Positions 16,517 through 25,384 of a stretch of DNA of 64,000 bases are shown one piece after another. A program made the position numbers and the translations under genes. This DNA is from Defluviimonas aquaemixtae. GTDB lineage: Bacteria > Pseudomonadota > Alphaproteobacteria > Rhodobacterales > Rhodobacteraceae. The stretch's first letter is position 1; the number at the start of each line of letters is the position of its first letter. The DNA is taken from positions 186,001 through 250,000 of the forward strand of contig NZ_OMOQ01000001.1 in NCBI RefSeq assembly GCF_900302475.1, in the 5' to 3' direction. Below the pieces are notes generated by a model. It did no database searches. It saw only the letters and a list, made by a program, of their open reading frames with translations, and was not told the DNA's origin.

Positions 16517-17801
16517 GGTTGAAATATTCCGCCAGCGGCCTGACGAGATAGGCGAGCGGCGTGCGCTCGCCGGTCCGGATGAAGACCTCGACCGGCATTC
16601 CCGGCAGGATCGCGCGGTCGCCAAGCTTGTCGAGCTCCTCGGCGGTCAGAACCACCTCGGCGCGGTAGAAGCTTGACTGGCTCGCCTCGTCCGTCAGCGC
16701 GTCGGCGGAAACGCGCGAGACCTGGCCGAACAACTCGGGCGTCGTGCGGGTGTCGAGCGCGGAGAAGCGCAATGCGACGTCCTGGCCGATCTGGACCTCG
16801 TCGATATGGATTGGCGCGATCCGGGCGGCGATGACCAGCGGTCGGTCCTGCGGGACGAGGAAAAGAACGGGGTCGGCGGCGCGGATCACCGAGCGCGGCG
16901 TCGTGACCTGAAGCGCATGCACGACGCCCGCGACGGGCGCGCGAATTTCCAGCCGCTCGATCTGCTCGATCAGCGCACGTCGGCGCTCGGCAAGTTCCAG
17001 TTCCCGGTAGCCGAGGTCGCGAAGCTGCGCGTTCGCGTCTTCGCGCCGGGTACTGCCGCGCTTCAGGATCTCTATTTCGATCTCGGTCACGCGCCCCTCC
17101 GCCTCGGCGCGCGCGGCGTCCAACTCGCCGGCGGCGCCGGCAAGCCGCGCCCGCTCACGTTCAAGCGCGAGCACGCGGCCGGCTTGGGTGAGGCCCCGAT
17201 CGAGGAGGCTCTTGAGATCGGCGAGTTCCTCGTCAATCAGCGCGATCTGGCTGTCCGAAGCCTCGCGCTGGGCAGCGATCCCGGCAATCTGGCTCGCGAT
17301 CTGGCCGCGCCGGCGAGCCAGCTGGTCAAGCTCATTCGCCTCCGTCTCGGCGCGCGCGGCGAAAAGCCGCTCCTGTCCGGCCATCAGGGCGGCGATCTCG
17401 GACCGGTCCGCAGCGAAGTCGGCGAGTTCGGCGGGAAAGGTGATCGCTTCGGCATCGTCGCGCTCTGCCTCCAGTCGGCCGCGCCGCGCGAGGATCTCGA
17501 AAAACTGACCCTCGACGATGGCGAGTTCGGAGCGCAGGAGCGTGCCGTCAAGCCGGATGAGCGGGGTGCCCGCCTCCACGAGGTCGCCGTCCTTGACCAG
17601 GATGTCGGCCACGACACCGCCGTCGGGATGCTGCACGACTTGACGGTTCTGCTCGACCTCGACCTGACCAGGCGCGACGACGGCACCGGCGATCTCGGTC
17701 GTGACGGACCAGAACCCGAAGCCGCCGACGAGTAGCGCCAGCGCGACCGCGCCGAGCAAGAGCGGCCCGCGGGCAGAAGGGGTTTTCTCGTGCTCGGTCA
17801 C
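16497..17801 (-). CDS. HlyD-family type I secretion periplasmic adaptor
   Basis: A 434-residue membrane-fusion protein linking an inner-membrane ABC exporter to an outer-membrane TolC channel. It has a short cytoplasmic N-terminus and one TM helix (~13-33). The lipoyl half GQVEVEQNRQVVQHPDGGVV precedes a long periplasmic coiled-coil (about 100-275, rich in Glu/Ala/Arg/Leu). The second lipoyl half (IRAPVAGVVHALQVTTPRSV) and a beta-barrel domain ending in the HlyD C-terminal signature follow. Translation starts with GTG at 17801, overlapping the exporter's stop by 4 nt (GTGA). Confidence 0.93.
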   Translation of the reverse strand: MTEHEKTPSARGPLLLGAVALALLVGGFGFWSVTTEIAGAVVAPGQVEVEQNRQVVQHPDGGVVADILVKDGDLVEAGTPLIRLDGTLLRSELAIVEGQFFEILARRGRLEAERDDAEAITFPAELADFAADRSEIAALMAGQERLFAARAETEANELDQLARRRGQIASQIAGIAAQREASDSQIALIDEELADLKSLLDRGLTQAGRVLALERERARLAGAAGELDAARAEAEGRVTEIEIEILKRGSTRREDANAQLRDLGYRELELAERRRALIEQIERLEIRAPVAGVVHALQVTTPRSVIRAADPVLFLVPQDRPLVIAARIAPIHIDEVQIGQDVALRFSALDTRTTPELFGQVSRVSADALTDEASQSSFYRAEVVLTAEELDKLGDRAILPGMPVEVFIRTGERTPLAYLVRPLAEYFNRAFRES

Positions 17802-19534
17802 GTCACACCTCCGGGTCCGGGCGCCCGCACGATTTCGGCCGCGTTTTTCACCATGGATTTCAGCACCTCGTCACGCGGCCCGAAGGCGCGTCTGACGCCG
17901 CAGTCGAGCATCATCAGAAAGTCGCATTCCTGGATCGCCGCAGGCCGGTGCGCCATGATCAGCACCGCGCCACCCGCCGCCTTGACCTCGCGGATCGCGG
18001 CGTTCAGCGCCATCGAGCCGTCGTTGTCGAGGTTCGAGTTGGGCTCGTCGAGCACGAGGATCACCGGGTCGCCGTAGAGCGCCCGCGCGAGGCCGATGCG
18101 CTGGATCTGCCCGCCCGACAGCCGCCCTCCGGCCTGGCTGACCCGAGTGTCGTAGCCGTCAGGCAAGTCGAGGATCATCTGGTGCGCGTCGGCCTTGCGC
18201 GCCGCCGCAATCACCGCCGCGTCGTCGGGTTCGGGGGACAGCCGGGCGATGTTTTCCGCGATGGTGCCGTCGAAGAGCGTCACGCGTTGCGGCAGGTAGC
18301 CGATGTACTGTCCAAGCCGGTCGGGATCGTACTGGTCCAGCGTCGCGCCGTCGAGCCTGATCCACCCGCCCGCCGGCCGCCACAGCCCGGTGAGCGCGCG
18401 CGCCAGCGTCGACTTGCCCGCGCCCGACGGGCCGATGACGCCGAGCGCCTGGCCCGGCTCCAGCCGGAACGAGACCATCCGCAGCGCGGCTTGCGACTGG
18501 CCGGGTGGCACGACGGTGAGCTGGTTCGCCTCGAGAACCGCGCGCGGCCGGGGCAGGGCGGTGCGCTCCGCCGGGGCGGGCACCGTGCCGAGTAGAGCGG
18601 CGAGCCTATGCCAGCCTTCCTGCGCGCGCTGCACGATCGCCCAGCCGCCGATCGCCAGCTCGACCGGCGCAAGCGCGCGCCCCATCAGGATCGAGGCGGC
18701 GATCATCGCGCCCGGTGTAAGCTCTCCCTGAAGCACGAAATACGCCCCGGCCGCCAGCATCGCCGACTGCAAGAACAGCCGGAAGGTCTTGGAAAAGACC
18801 GAGTAGACGCCGGAACTGTCGGCTGCAGTGAGTGCTTGGGCCACCGCCCGGCGCCGCGCAGTGCCCCAGCGCGTGAAGCTCGCGCCGCCCATGCCCAGAC
18901 TTTGCACCAGGTCGGCCTCGTCGCGCAGCTGGTCCGCCATGCGTTCGGCCCGCTGTCCCGCCTCTTGCGCGCTTAGAACGGCGCGGCGCGTGGCTTGCTG
19001 GTTCAGTGCCGTCACCACTACCAGCACCGCCCCGCCCGCGAGCGCGAGCCAGCCGAGCCAGGGGTGAAATATGAAGACCGCGGTGAGGAACACCGGTGCC
19101 CAAGGCATGTCGAAGATGGAAAGGAAGACAGGCGCTGCGAGGAACTGACGGATCGCCTCGAGATCCCTAAGCCCGACTGAAGCGAGCGGATCGTCCGGTC
19201 GCACAGCGCTGCGCGCGAGCGAGGCGGAGAAGACGCGTGCCTCGAGCGCCGAGGCGAAACGTGCCGCGAGGCGTGACATCACGCGCCCTCGCGCCAGATC
19301 GAGAAGGCCCATCATCAGGAAGAGGAAGGCCACGAGCACGAAGAGCGCGAGCAGGGTTTCTTCCGACCGACTGCCGAGCACGCGGTCGTAGACCTGAAGC
19401 ATGAAGATCGGCCCGGTCAGCATCAGCAGGTTGACGAAGGCCGAAAAGAGCCCGACCGACCAGAACAGGCGCCTGTTCGCACTACGCGCCGACCGCAGTT
19501 CCTCCTGCCCAAGTCGAATTTGCCGCTGATCCAT
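17798..19534 (-). CDS. Type I secretion ABC transporter (PrtD/AprD-type permease-ATPase)
   Basis: A 578-residue fused permease/ATPase. The N-terminal half has about six TM helices, starting SVGLFSAFVNLLMLTGPIFM. The ATPase half shows Walker A GPSGAGKSTL (~368), the signature LSGGQIQRIGLARAL and Walker B ILVLDEPNSNLD. There is no N-terminal C39 peptidase or C39-like domain, so it fits the PrtD/LapB-like class exporting proteins with C-terminal signals. ATG at 19534 is preferred because GGAGAG lies ~8 nt upstream; open sequence beyond it has no similarity to the family. No TolC gene or RTX-type substrate is encoded nearby. Confidence 0.93.
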   Translation of the reverse strand: MDQRQIRLGQEELRSARSANRRLFWSVGLFSAFVNLLMLTGPIFMLQVYDRVLGSRSEETLLALFVLVAFLFLMMGLLDLARGRVMSRLAARFASALEARVFSASLARSAVRPDDPLASVGLRDLEAIRQFLAAPVFLSIFDMPWAPVFLTAVFIFHPWLGWLALAGGAVLVVVTALNQQATRRAVLSAQEAGQRAERMADQLRDEADLVQSLGMGGASFTRWGTARRRAVAQALTAADSSGVYSVFSKTFRLFLQSAMLAAGAYFVLQGELTPGAMIAASILMGRALAPVELAIGGWAIVQRAQEGWHRLAALLGTVPAPAERTALPRPRAVLEANQLTVVPPGQSQAALRMVSFRLEPGQALGVIGPSGAGKSTLARALTGLWRPAGGWIRLDGATLDQYDPDRLGQYIGYLPQRVTLFDGTIAENIARLSPEPDDAAVIAAARKADAHQMILDLPDGYDTRVSQAGGRLSGGQIQRIGLARALYGDPVILVLDEPNSNLDNDGSMALNAAIREVKAAGGAVLIMAHRPAAIQECDFLMMLDCGVRRAFGPRDEVLKSMVKNAAEIVRAPGPGGVT

Positions 19535-19709
19535 CCGCTCTCTCCTGCCCCGGACGTATATCCGCCGATGCCGCGCCCCGGTCCACCGCTTTCGGCTTCG
19601 CGACTTGCGCCCGGAGCCCTTGGCTTTTAAGCCTTGAGGGCCTTCGGGTGCGAAAGTCGTGCGTGGCCGCGTGCCAGAGTCACGATTTTCGCGGAAAGAT
19701 AGAAACAAA
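19535..19709. promoter_or_regulatory. Divergent promoter region between type I secretion genes and mlaA
   Basis: A 175-bp gap between two divergent operons, so both promoters should lie here. It holds a short dyad at 19622-19633 (GGCTT/AAGCC arms around TT) within a larger imperfect GC-rich dyad from about 19609 to 19648. I cannot assign -35/-10 boxes with confidence. Confidence 0.4.
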
Positions 19710-20465
19710 ATGTTGAGAAATCCATTGGCGCCTTTTGATATCCGCCTGCGGGCATTTTTCGTCCCGACGGTGCTCTGCGTGCTCGCTGCCTGTACGGCCC
19801 CGGAGCCCGGCGCGGAATTCAATGACCCGTTCGAGGAACAGAATCGCGCCGTGCATGCGGAGAATGTGTCGCTTGATCGCACGCTTTTCGGCGGCGGCAA
19901 GCCGGACAAGAAACGCCTGCTGCCCCAGCCGGTTGCCGAGGGACTCGGCAACGTGGCGGACAACCTGTCGATGCCCGGTGCGGTGGTCAACTCGGTCCTT
20001 CAGGGGAGGCCCGCGCCGGCCCTGCGCAATACGTTCCGCTTCGCGATCAATTCCACGATCGGGATTGCGGGCATCTTCGACCCCGCGACCGCCATGGGAA
20101 TCGACGCAGAAGATACCGATTTCGGCGAGACGCTGCATGTCTGGGGGGCGCCCGAAGGCGCCTTCCTCGTTCTCCCCGTTGCCGGCCCCACGACCGAGCG
20201 GGACCTCGCCGGCAAGGTGGTCGATGTGTTCCTCGACCCTGTCGGGGCAGTTGTCGGAGAGCCGGAGACCTACTATATCGCGGCGGCCAAGCTTGGCGGC
20301 AAAATAGCGGATCGCCAGAGATTCAGCGACACGGTGGACTCGATCCTCTACGAAAGCGCCGACAGCTATGCACAGATGCGACTGCTCTATTTGCAGAACC
20401 GCGACTTTGAACTTGGCATCGAGGCCGACGTATTTGACCCGTTCGAGGATCCCTATGGACAATAG
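19710..20465 (+). CDS. mlaA: MlaA-family outer-membrane lipoprotein
   Basis: A 251-residue VacJ/MlaA lipoprotein that removes mislocalised phospholipids from the outer leaflet of the outer membrane. The N-terminal signal ends in a lipobox (VLAAC), then comes FNDPFEEQNRAVHAEN, the family's DPFEpxNR signature. The GETLHVWGAPEGAFLVLPVAGP block (split here as two short stretches) is the conserved core. The C-terminal acidic tail is short. It overlaps the next gene by 11 nt; the operon lacks mlaFEDB, which would have to lie elsewhere. Confidence 0.93.
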   Translation: MLRNPLAPFDIRLRAFFVPTVLCVLAACTAPEPGAEFNDPFEEQNRAVHAENVSLDRTLFGGGKPDKKRLLPQPVAEGLGNVADNLSMPGAVVNSVLQGRPAPALRNTFRFAINSTIGIAGIFDPATAMGIDAEDTDFGETLHVWGAPEGAFLVLPVAGPTTERDLAGKVVDVFLDPVGAVVGEPETYYIAAAKLGGKIADRQRFSDTVDSILYESADSYAQMRLLYLQNRDFELGIEADVFDPFEDPYGQ

Positions 20466-21051
20466 CCTGACCCGCCGCCGCTTCATCGCCGCCACTTCCG
20501 CCGCCGCAGTTCTGCCCGGCGCGGCATTCGCCTTTAACGTCAATGATGCGCAGGCGCTCGTCGGACGGCTTGTGGACGAGGTCAACACGGTCATCAATTC
20601 CGGCAAGTCCGAAGGTGCGATGTACAAAGATTTCGAGCGGATATTTGCGCGCTACGCCGATGTCCGCTTCATTGCGCAAAGCTCGCTTGGTCCCGCCGGC
20701 CGCAGCGCCGGCAGTGCCGAGCTTGCCGCTTACATCAAGGCGTTTCAGGGATACATCGCCCGCAAATACGGCCGCCGGTTCCGTGAGTTCATCGGCGGCC
20801 GGATCGAGGTGAAGGACGCGCGCCCGCTGAAGAGCTTCTTCGAGGTGCGTTCGGTTGCGCATCTGCGGGGCCAGTCACCGTTTCGCGTGGATTGGCACGT
20901 CTTCGAGAAATCCGGCAAGCGGCTCTTCTTCAACATCATCATCGAGGGCGTGAACATGCTCGCCGCCGAACGTACAGAGATCACCGCGATGCTCGACCGC
21001 CGGCGTGGGGACATCTCGGCGCTTGCGGCCGACCTTCGTCGCGCCGGATAG
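20455..21051 (+). CDS. mlaC: MlaC-family periplasmic phospholipid-binding protein
   Basis: A 198-residue MlaC/Ttg2D-type lipid carrier shuttling phospholipid between MlaA and the inner-membrane MlaFEDB complex. The N-terminus (SLTRRRFIAATSAAAVLPGA) has a twin-arginine motif followed by a hydrophobic stretch, so Tat export is likely. The domain contains the conserved FRVDWHVFEKSGKRLFFNII segment. Start ATG at 20455 lies inside the mlaA 3' end. Beyond the stop, 7-nt arms at 21052-21058 and 21076-21082 could form a weak hairpin shared with the convergent PBP gene. Confidence 0.92.
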   Translation: MDNSLTRRRFIAATSAAAVLPGAAFAFNVNDAQALVGRLVDEVNTVINSGKSEGAMYKDFERIFARYADVRFIAQSSLGPAGRSAGSAELAAYIKAFQGYIARKYGRRFREFIGGRIEVKDARPLKSFFEVRSVAHLRGQSPFRVDWHVFEKSGKRLFFNIIIEGVNMLAAERTEITAMLDRRRGDISALAADLRRAG

Positions 21052-21080
21052 AGGCGTCTGTCATTCGCCGAGACCGACGC

Positions 21081-23297
21081 CTAGTTCCGGTTCCCCAAGA
21101 TCGCGCCGAGCACGTTCAAGAGAAGCTGCTCAGCAGGATCGCGGCCTTGCGGCTGAGTCCGTTGCGGCTGCGGCAGCGGGTTTTCCGTCTGAGCGAGCGG
21201 GCCGGTCTCGTAGCTCTGCCCCTCCCACTGGGGCGCTGGCAGTTCTTCCGGTCGTGTCATGGGCAAGGGCGTTACAGGCTGATCCCGCTCAACCCGTGCC
21301 ATGACTTCATGCCAGATCTCTGTCGGCAGCCCACCCCCCGTCACGCCCGTCAGGGGTGTATTGTCGTCGTTGCCCATCCACACCCCGGTCACGTAGTTGC
21401 CCGTGAAACCGATGAACCAGGCGTCCCGCGCGCCCTGCGTTGTACCGGTCTTGCCCGCCACCGGGCGGTCCTCAAGCCGCGCGCGCCGCCCGGTGCCGCG
21501 CTCGACCACCTGGCTCATCATGTAGACGAGTTGTCGCGCTGCATCGTTCGAGATCACACGCTCGCCCATGCCGCCTTCCTGACCGATCAGCGGAGTGTCA
21601 TCGCCCTGAATGCGCAGTTCGATCAGTCCGTAGGGCCGGACCGAGGATCCGCCATTCAGTATCCCGGCATAGGCGCCGGTCATCTCGAGGAGGGTGGATT
21701 CAGACGCGCCGAGGGCTATCGCCGGTCCGGCAGCTAGGTCTGACTGAATGCCGAAATCGGAGGCGACCTGGCGCACAGCCTCAAGGCCGACCGCCTGGCT
21801 GACCCGCACCGTAGCGGTGTTGACGGAATTTGCGAGCGCGTCACTCAGCGGGATGTAGCCGCGGTAGCCGGGATCGTAGTTCTTTGGCGACCACTCGCCC
21901 GATCCCTTGACGTAAAGCGTGACCGGCGCGTCTTCAACGAGGGAGTTCATCGTGTAGCCCATGTCGAGGGCGGCGGCATAGACGAAGGGCTTGAAGGTCG
22001 AGCCGGTCTGCCTGAGCGCCTGGGTCGCGCGGTTGAAGGCGCCCGCGACCTTGGTCTTGCGCCCGCCGACCATCGCGCGAACGGCGCCGTCGGCGGACAT
22101 CACGACGATCGCCGCCTGCGCTTTCGAATCTGCCTTGACCTTGGTGTCGAAGACATAGGCGAGCGCTTCTTCCGCCTGCTTCTGGATACGCTGGTCCAGC
22201 GTCGTGTGGATGACGACGTCCTCTGTTGTGTCTTGCGTCAGAAATGCTGGACCCGAGTCCATCACCCAGTCGGCGAAATACCCGCCCGCCTTGGCCTCGG
22301 CCGCCGGCGACAGTTGCGCCGGCTTGTCGAGCGACTCACGATACTGCGTATCCGTCAGATAGCCCTGATCGCGCATCAGACTGAGCACGACGGAGGCGCG
22401 TGCCTGCGAACGTTCAAGATCGGCCGTGGGCGCGTAGCGCGTCGGCGCCTTCAAAAGCCCCGCGAGCATCGCCGCCTCGCCCGCGTTGACCTCGTTCGCG
22501 GACTTGCCGAAATAGCGCTGGCTCGCCGCTTCGAACCCGCGCGCTCCCGCCCCGAGATAGGCACGGTTGAGATAGAGTGTCAGAACACTGTCCTTGCCGT
22601 ACTTCGCCTCCATCGCGAAGGAGAAGGGCACCTCCTTGATCTTGCGCCACTTCGAGGTGACGCGGCAGTCGGCCTCGTAGTCGGCCTCGCTCTTCCACGT
22701 TTTCGGATCGTAGGGCTCGCCGAGACAAATGAGTTTCGCCACCTGCTGGGTGATGGTCGAGCCGCCGTTGCCTTCGAACGGGCCTCGCCCCTCGCGAAGG
22801 TTGATCCTGATCGCGCTCGCGATGCCGCGCGGGCTGATGCCGAGATGCGTGTAATAGCGCTTGTCTTCGGTCGCGATGATCGCGTTCTTCAGATGCGGCG
22901 AGACGGTGTCCGCCGTGATCTGTCCGCCGAAGGTCTCTCCGCGCCACGCGAATACGCGCCCGTCGCGGTCGAGCAGCGTCACCGACCCCTTGGTGCGGGC
23001 GTCGATGAGCGTTTCGAGCGGCGGAAGCTGCGCATAGAAGTAGAACGTCGCAAGACCCAGCACGATCGCGCCCATCGCCGCGAGTCGCCAACCGAAGCCC
23101 CAGGCAATTCGCCAGACAAGGCTCACGAAACCCGTGACCAGCCGGATCGGCCAGCTCGCCCGACTCCGCTTCGGCGTCGCCTTCCGGCGTTTCGGCTTGG
23201 GCGACTGTGGCTTGCGCCGCTTCGCCTTGGCCGGCTCTGCTGCCGTGAAACGTCGCTCCGCGACGAGAGGGGGTTTTCTGCCACCCGATCCGCTCAT
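21081..23297 (-). CDS. Class A penicillin-binding protein (PBP1a-like, GT51 + transpeptidase)
   Basis: A 738-residue bifunctional murein synthase. The cytoplasmic N-terminus (~1-60) is very rich in Lys/Arg/Pro, and one TM helix follows (~70-90). The GT51 glycosyltransferase has the catalytic EDKRYYTHLG and GGSTITQQVAK. The transpeptidase domain shows the SxxK box in TGSTFKPFVYAAAL, SVN as SxN, and KTGTTQGARDAWFIGF as the KTG box. It polymerises and cross-links peptidoglycan on the periplasmic face. ATG at 23297 has no strong ribosome site, and the frame is open further upstream, so the start is moderately certain. It converges on mlaC. Confidence 0.93.
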   Translation of the reverse strand: MSGSGGRKPPLVAERRFTAAEPAKAKRRKPQSPKPKRRKATPKRSRASWPIRLVTGFVSLVWRIAWGFGWRLAAMGAIVLGLATFYFYAQLPPLETLIDARTKGSVTLLDRDGRVFAWRGETFGGQITADTVSPHLKNAIIATEDKRYYTHLGISPRGIASAIRINLREGRGPFEGNGGSTITQQVAKLICLGEPYDPKTWKSEADYEADCRVTSKWRKIKEVPFSFAMEAKYGKDSVLTLYLNRAYLGAGARGFEAASQRYFGKSANEVNAGEAAMLAGLLKAPTRYAPTADLERSQARASVVLSLMRDQGYLTDTQYRESLDKPAQLSPAAEAKAGGYFADWVMDSGPAFLTQDTTEDVVIHTTLDQRIQKQAEEALAYVFDTKVKADSKAQAAIVVMSADGAVRAMVGGRKTKVAGAFNRATQALRQTGSTFKPFVYAAALDMGYTMNSLVEDAPVTLYVKGSGEWSPKNYDPGYRGYIPLSDALANSVNTATVRVSQAVGLEAVRQVASDFGIQSDLAAGPAIALGASESTLLEMTGAYAGILNGGSSVRPYGLIELRIQGDDTPLIGQEGGMGERVISNDAARQLVYMMSQVVERGTGRRARLEDRPVAGKTGTTQGARDAWFIGFTGNYVTGVWMGNDDNTPLTGVTGGGLPTEIWHEVMARVERDQPVTPLPMTRPEELPAPQWEGQSYETGPLAQTENPLPQPQRTQPQGRDPAEQLLLNVLGAILGNRN

Positions 23298-23547
23298 GAG
23301 GATGAAATCCGTGCCTGCGTTGTTTTGGTCAACATAGCCCCTTACCCGGGGAATGTGGAGCCATCGCGGATCACGAATAGCTTCACTGAACGCACAAATA
23401 TTAAGCACTGCCGCAAAAAAGTGCAAACTATCGAGCCGAACGACGCCTGCACCTGAGCAGACAGGGCCCGTCGTCTTGTATCGCTGCGCCGCAGCACACA
23501 ACCCTCCTCGCGAGCCTGATTCCAAAGGCGTTAAGAAGGAGTGGGAC
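23298..23547. promoter_or_regulatory. Divergent regulatory region between PBP gene and glnK
   Basis: A 250-bp gap upstream of both genes. A 5-nt inverted repeat (GCACT/AGTGC) flanks an A-rich loop near 23406-23425. I looked for a sigma-54 -24/-12 element or an NtrC dyad, expected for glnK-amtB in many proteobacteria, and could not find a convincing match. Confidence 0.35.
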
Positions 23548-23886
23548 GTGAAATACATCATGGCGGCGATCAAGCCCTACAAGCTCGAAGAGGTGCGTGC
23601 CGCGCTGACCGAAATTGGCGTGCGCGGCATGATGGTCAGCGAAATCAAGGGGTTCGGCGCCCAGTCTGGGCATACGGAAATCTATCGCGGCGCCGAATAC
23701 GCGGTGAATTTCGTGCCGAAAGTGAAAATCGAGATCGCGGTGACGGAGGCCTTGGCCGAGCCGGTGGTCGAAACCATCCAGAAGGTCGCGCGCACCGACA
23801 AGATCGGCGACGGCAAAATCTTCGTGCTCGACCTGAAAGAGGTCGTTCGCGTGCGGACGGGTGAGACCGGAGAGGACGCGCTGTGA
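23548..23886 (+). CDS. glnK: P-II nitrogen regulatory protein GlnK
   Basis: A 112-residue PII trimer subunit that senses 2-oxoglutarate, ATP/ADP and, by uridylylation, glutamine, and plugs AmtB when nitrogen is plentiful. It opens KYIMAAIKPYKLEEVR. The T-loop segment HTEIYRGAEYAVNFVPK has the uridylylated tyrosine in EYAV, and the C-terminal KIFVLDLKEVVRVRTGE signature is complete. Translation starts at GTG 23548, with AAGGAG 7 nt upstream. The linkage to amtB marks it as the GlnK rather than the GlnB paralogue. Confidence 0.96.
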   Translation: MKYIMAAIKPYKLEEVRAALTEIGVRGMMVSEIKGFGAQSGHTEIYRGAEYAVNFVPKVKIEIAVTEALAEPVVETIQKVARTDKIGDGKIFVLDLKEVVRVRTGETGEDAL

Positions 23887-23921
23887 TCGGGGCAGATGTG
23901 GGAATGCAAGGGAAGAATGCA

Positions 23922-25253
23922 ATGAAACTGACAAGAATCCTGGGAATTGCCGGACTGACGGCACTGGCCGCGCTGCCGGCCTTGAGTCAGGAGGCCGCGG
24001 CCGACACGACCCCGCCAAACGATGAGATCGGCTACATCTTCACAACCTTCATGTTCCTCGTCACCGGCTTTCTGGTGATGTGGATGGCCGCAGGATTTTC
24101 GATGCTCGAAGCGGGGCTCGTGCGCCAGAAGAACGTGACAATGCAACTGACGAAAAACGTCGCGCTCTTCGCGATCGCTGCGATCATGTACTACGTGGTC
24201 GGCTATAACCTGATGTATCCGGGCGACGGCTGGACGATCACCAACGTGCTCGGCGCATTCTCGACAGCGTCAATGGAGCCGGTCGGATTGGCCGAAACCG
24301 AAACCGACCTCACCTACGCCTCGGTCGGTTCGGACTTTTTCTTCCAGCTGATGTTCTGCGCGACGACCGCGTCAATCGTTTCGGGCACGTTGGCGGAGCG
24401 CATCAAGCTCTGGCCGTTCCTGATCTTCACCATGGTTCTGACAGGTCTCATCTACCCGATCCAGGCATCCTGGAAATGGGGTGGCGGCTTTCTTGATGCG
24501 AACTTCGGGTTCCTCGACTTCGCTGGTTCGACGGTTGTCCACTCGGTTGGTGGCTGGGCGGCGCTCGCCGGTGCGCTCATCCTCGGGCCGCGTCTGGGCA
24601 AATACAAGGATGGCCGCGTGAATCCGATCCCCGGCTCCAATCTGGCGCTCGCGACGCTCGGTACGTTCATCCTGTGGCTCGGCTGGTTCGGCTTCAACGG
24701 CGGCTCGCAGCTCTACATGGACACCGCAGGCAACGTCGCAGACATCAGCCGCATCTTCGCCAACACGAACACGGCGGCGGCCGGTGGCGCAATCGCGGCG
24801 CTGATCGTCTCGCAGCTGCGCTTCGGCAAGCCGGACCTGACCATGGTGCTGAACGGTGCGCTGGCCGGTCTCGTCTCCATTACGGCAGAACCGCTGACGC
24901 CGAGCCTCGGTGCGGCGACGCTGATCGGAGCGGTAGGCGGTGTGCTTGTGGTCTTCACTGTCCCGCTGCTCGACAAGCTCAGGGTCGACGATGTTGTCGG
25001 CGCGATTCCGGTGCACCTCGTATGCGGGATCTGGGGCACGCTCGCAGTGGTCCTCACCAACTCCGATGCGACGCTCTATGGCCAACTGATGTCGATCATC
25101 ATCGTGGGCGTGTTCGTCTTCGGCGTGTCGGCAGCGGTCTGGATGGCCCTGAAAGCTGCGCTGGGCATCCGCGTCGACGAAGAGACCGAGATCAACGGTC
25201 TCGATATGGCCGAGCTTGGTATGGAGGCCTATCCGGAATTCGCCAAAGGCTAA
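23922..25253 (+). CDS. amtB: Ammonium transporter AmtB
   Basis: A 443-residue Amt/Rh channel trimer subunit conducting ammonium/ammonia across the inner membrane. The cleavable signal peptide is KLTRILGIAGLTALAALPA, and about 11 TM helices follow. The pore twin histidines are visible in TVVHSVGG and IPVHLVCGIWG. The AGFSMLEAGLVRQKN segment is the conserved first-helix signature. ATG at 23922 is chosen because it opens the signal peptide and has AAGGGAAG upstream. It is 35 nt after glnK, and a strong terminator follows. Confidence 0.96.
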   Translation: MKLTRILGIAGLTALAALPALSQEAAADTTPPNDEIGYIFTTFMFLVTGFLVMWMAAGFSMLEAGLVRQKNVTMQLTKNVALFAIAAIMYYVVGYNLMYPGDGWTITNVLGAFSTASMEPVGLAETETDLTYASVGSDFFFQLMFCATTASIVSGTLAERIKLWPFLIFTMVLTGLIYPIQASWKWGGGFLDANFGFLDFAGSTVVHSVGGWAALAGALILGPRLGKYKDGRVNPIPGSNLALATLGTFILWLGWFGFNGGSQLYMDTAGNVADISRIFANTNTAAAGGAIAALIVSQLRFGKPDLTMVLNGALAGLVSITAEPLTPSLGAATLIGAVGGVLVVFTVPLLDKLRVDDVVGAIPVHLVCGIWGTLAVVLTNSDATLYGQLMSIIIVGVFVFGVSAAVWMALKAALGIRVDEETEINGLDMAELGMEAYPEFAKG

Positions 25254-25277
25254 TCGCCCCCGGGGATGAAGAAGATG

Positions 25278-25306
25278 GCCCGGACCGTCGTGGTCCGGGC
25301 TATTTC
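25278..25306 (+). terminator. Intrinsic terminator of glnK-amtB
   Basis: A perfect 9-bp GC-rich stem (25278-25286 with 25292-25300) with the loop GTCGT is followed by TATTTCC. It sits 25 bp beyond the amtB stop. Confidence 0.75.
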
Positions 25307-25384
25307 CATGGCTGGGGTGCCCACGAATCGGCCGACGAGCTAGACCGCTTCCGGGGGCTGGCGATTTCCCTTCGCGCTTTACCT

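Noticed and set aside
16046..21051. An RTX toxin or other substrate gene next to the type I exporter
   Set aside because: No GGxGxDxxx repeat proteins are encoded in this window.
23298..23547. Sigma-54 promoter upstream of glnK
   Set aside because: No convincing GG/GC pair at the -24/-12 spacing was found.
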